64,000 nt of DNA, taken from NCBI GenBank assembly GCA_945901795.1, contig CAMDLP010000003.1, positions 36,314 to 100,313 of the forward strand, read 5' to 3'. Positions 63,891 through 64,000 of this stretch are shown here, in pieces. A program made the translations under genes and the position numbers. Within the stretch, counting starts at the first letter, position 1. Every line of letters begins with the position of its first letter. Below the pieces are notes generated by a model. That model saw nothing but the letters and a program-made list of their open reading frames with translations, was not told where the DNA came from and made no database searches. The DNA is from Akkermansia muciniphila. GTDB taxonomy: Bacteria > Verrucomicrobiota > Verrucomicrobiia > Verrucomicrobiales > Akkermansiaceae.

Positions 63891-64000
63891 ATATACCTGG
63901 CGACGACCTACTCTCACAAGACCTATCGTCTCACTACCATTGGCGCTGCGGCGTTTCACTTCCGGGTTCGGAATGGGACCGGGTGGTTCCACCGCGCTCT
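63891..64000 (-). rRNA. rrf: 5S ribosomal RNA (5' end outside window)
   Basis: The minus strand reads CCCATTCCGAACCCGGAAGT (63978-63959), the loop B/C signature of 5S rRNA, then the GCGCCAATGGTAGTGAGACG part and a 3' end in GTCGCCAGGTAT. About 110 of about 115-120 nt are present. The 23S and 16S genes must lie to the right, since the operon is transcribed leftwards. Confidence 0.95.

Overview
The window reads as a chromosomal segment of a GC-rich bacterium of the phylum Verrucomicrobiota, probably near Verrucomicrobiaceae (Luteolibacter/Haloferula-like). This is inferred from the two cytochrome-c/DUF1549/DUF1553 plus DUF1501 gene pairs, the secreted proteins with weakly conserved C-terminal tails, the RAYT-type transposases, a fragment resembling verrucomicrobial integron integrases, and HPr kinase together with PTS enzyme I. 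No plasmid or phage backbone is visible. The right edge runs into a 5S rRNA gene read leftwards, so an rRNA operon lies just outside.

Layout. 1-4.6 kb: end of aroD, convergent dinG, an LptF/LptG-type permease and a small conserved gene. 5-14 kb: a giant exported ThuA / sugar-dehydrogenase-like / di-heme protein with a 1062-bp internal tandem duplication, then two tandem paralogues coding for secreted proteins. 14-18.4 kb: a tight leftward operon FAH hydrolase - PqiA - PqiA - PqiB - PqiC, preceded by a hairpin-rich leader. 18.8-23.4 kb: glycine-zipper lipoprotein, dsbD, cinA and a VTT-domain membrane protein. 23.4-28.5 kb: methionine synthase (metH) split in two. A GxxExxY gene flanked by inverted repeats lies in the gap, and a complete REP-flanked RAYT transposase is embedded in frame inside the downstream half. 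28.5-36.4 kb: DUF1501/DUF1549 pair, a peroxiredoxin and three small or unknown genes. 36.5-42.6 kb: hprK, decayed genes, toxin-antitoxin genes, opcA-hisJ, hisF and rpmE2. 42.9-43.7 kb: a MITE-like element, an integrase fragment and a 21-bp minisatellite. 43.7-53.9 kb: dnaE, DUF1802, a zinc ribbon, rpsT, a DEAD-box helicase, ptsI, a pirin/old-yellow-enzyme fossil chimera, an FMN reductase and nuoA. 54-64 kb: a TPR-redoxin protein, a decayed RAYT, a PIN toxin module, the second DUF1501/DUF1549 pair, a response-regulator remnant and 5S rRNA.

Themes. Several gene pairs overlap by the 4-bp ATGA/GTGA arrangement (opcA/hisJ, phd/relE, both PqiA junctions, both PIN modules), so co-translation is likely. 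hprK and ptsI without visible sugar permeases point to a regulatory PTS. Many accessory genes are broken by clean internal deletions (esterase, PIN toxin, RAYT, pirin/OYE, integrase, CysJ-like flavoprotein). Small inverted-repeat elements are common. The most striking locus is metH, hit by two unrelated elements while both halves stay open.
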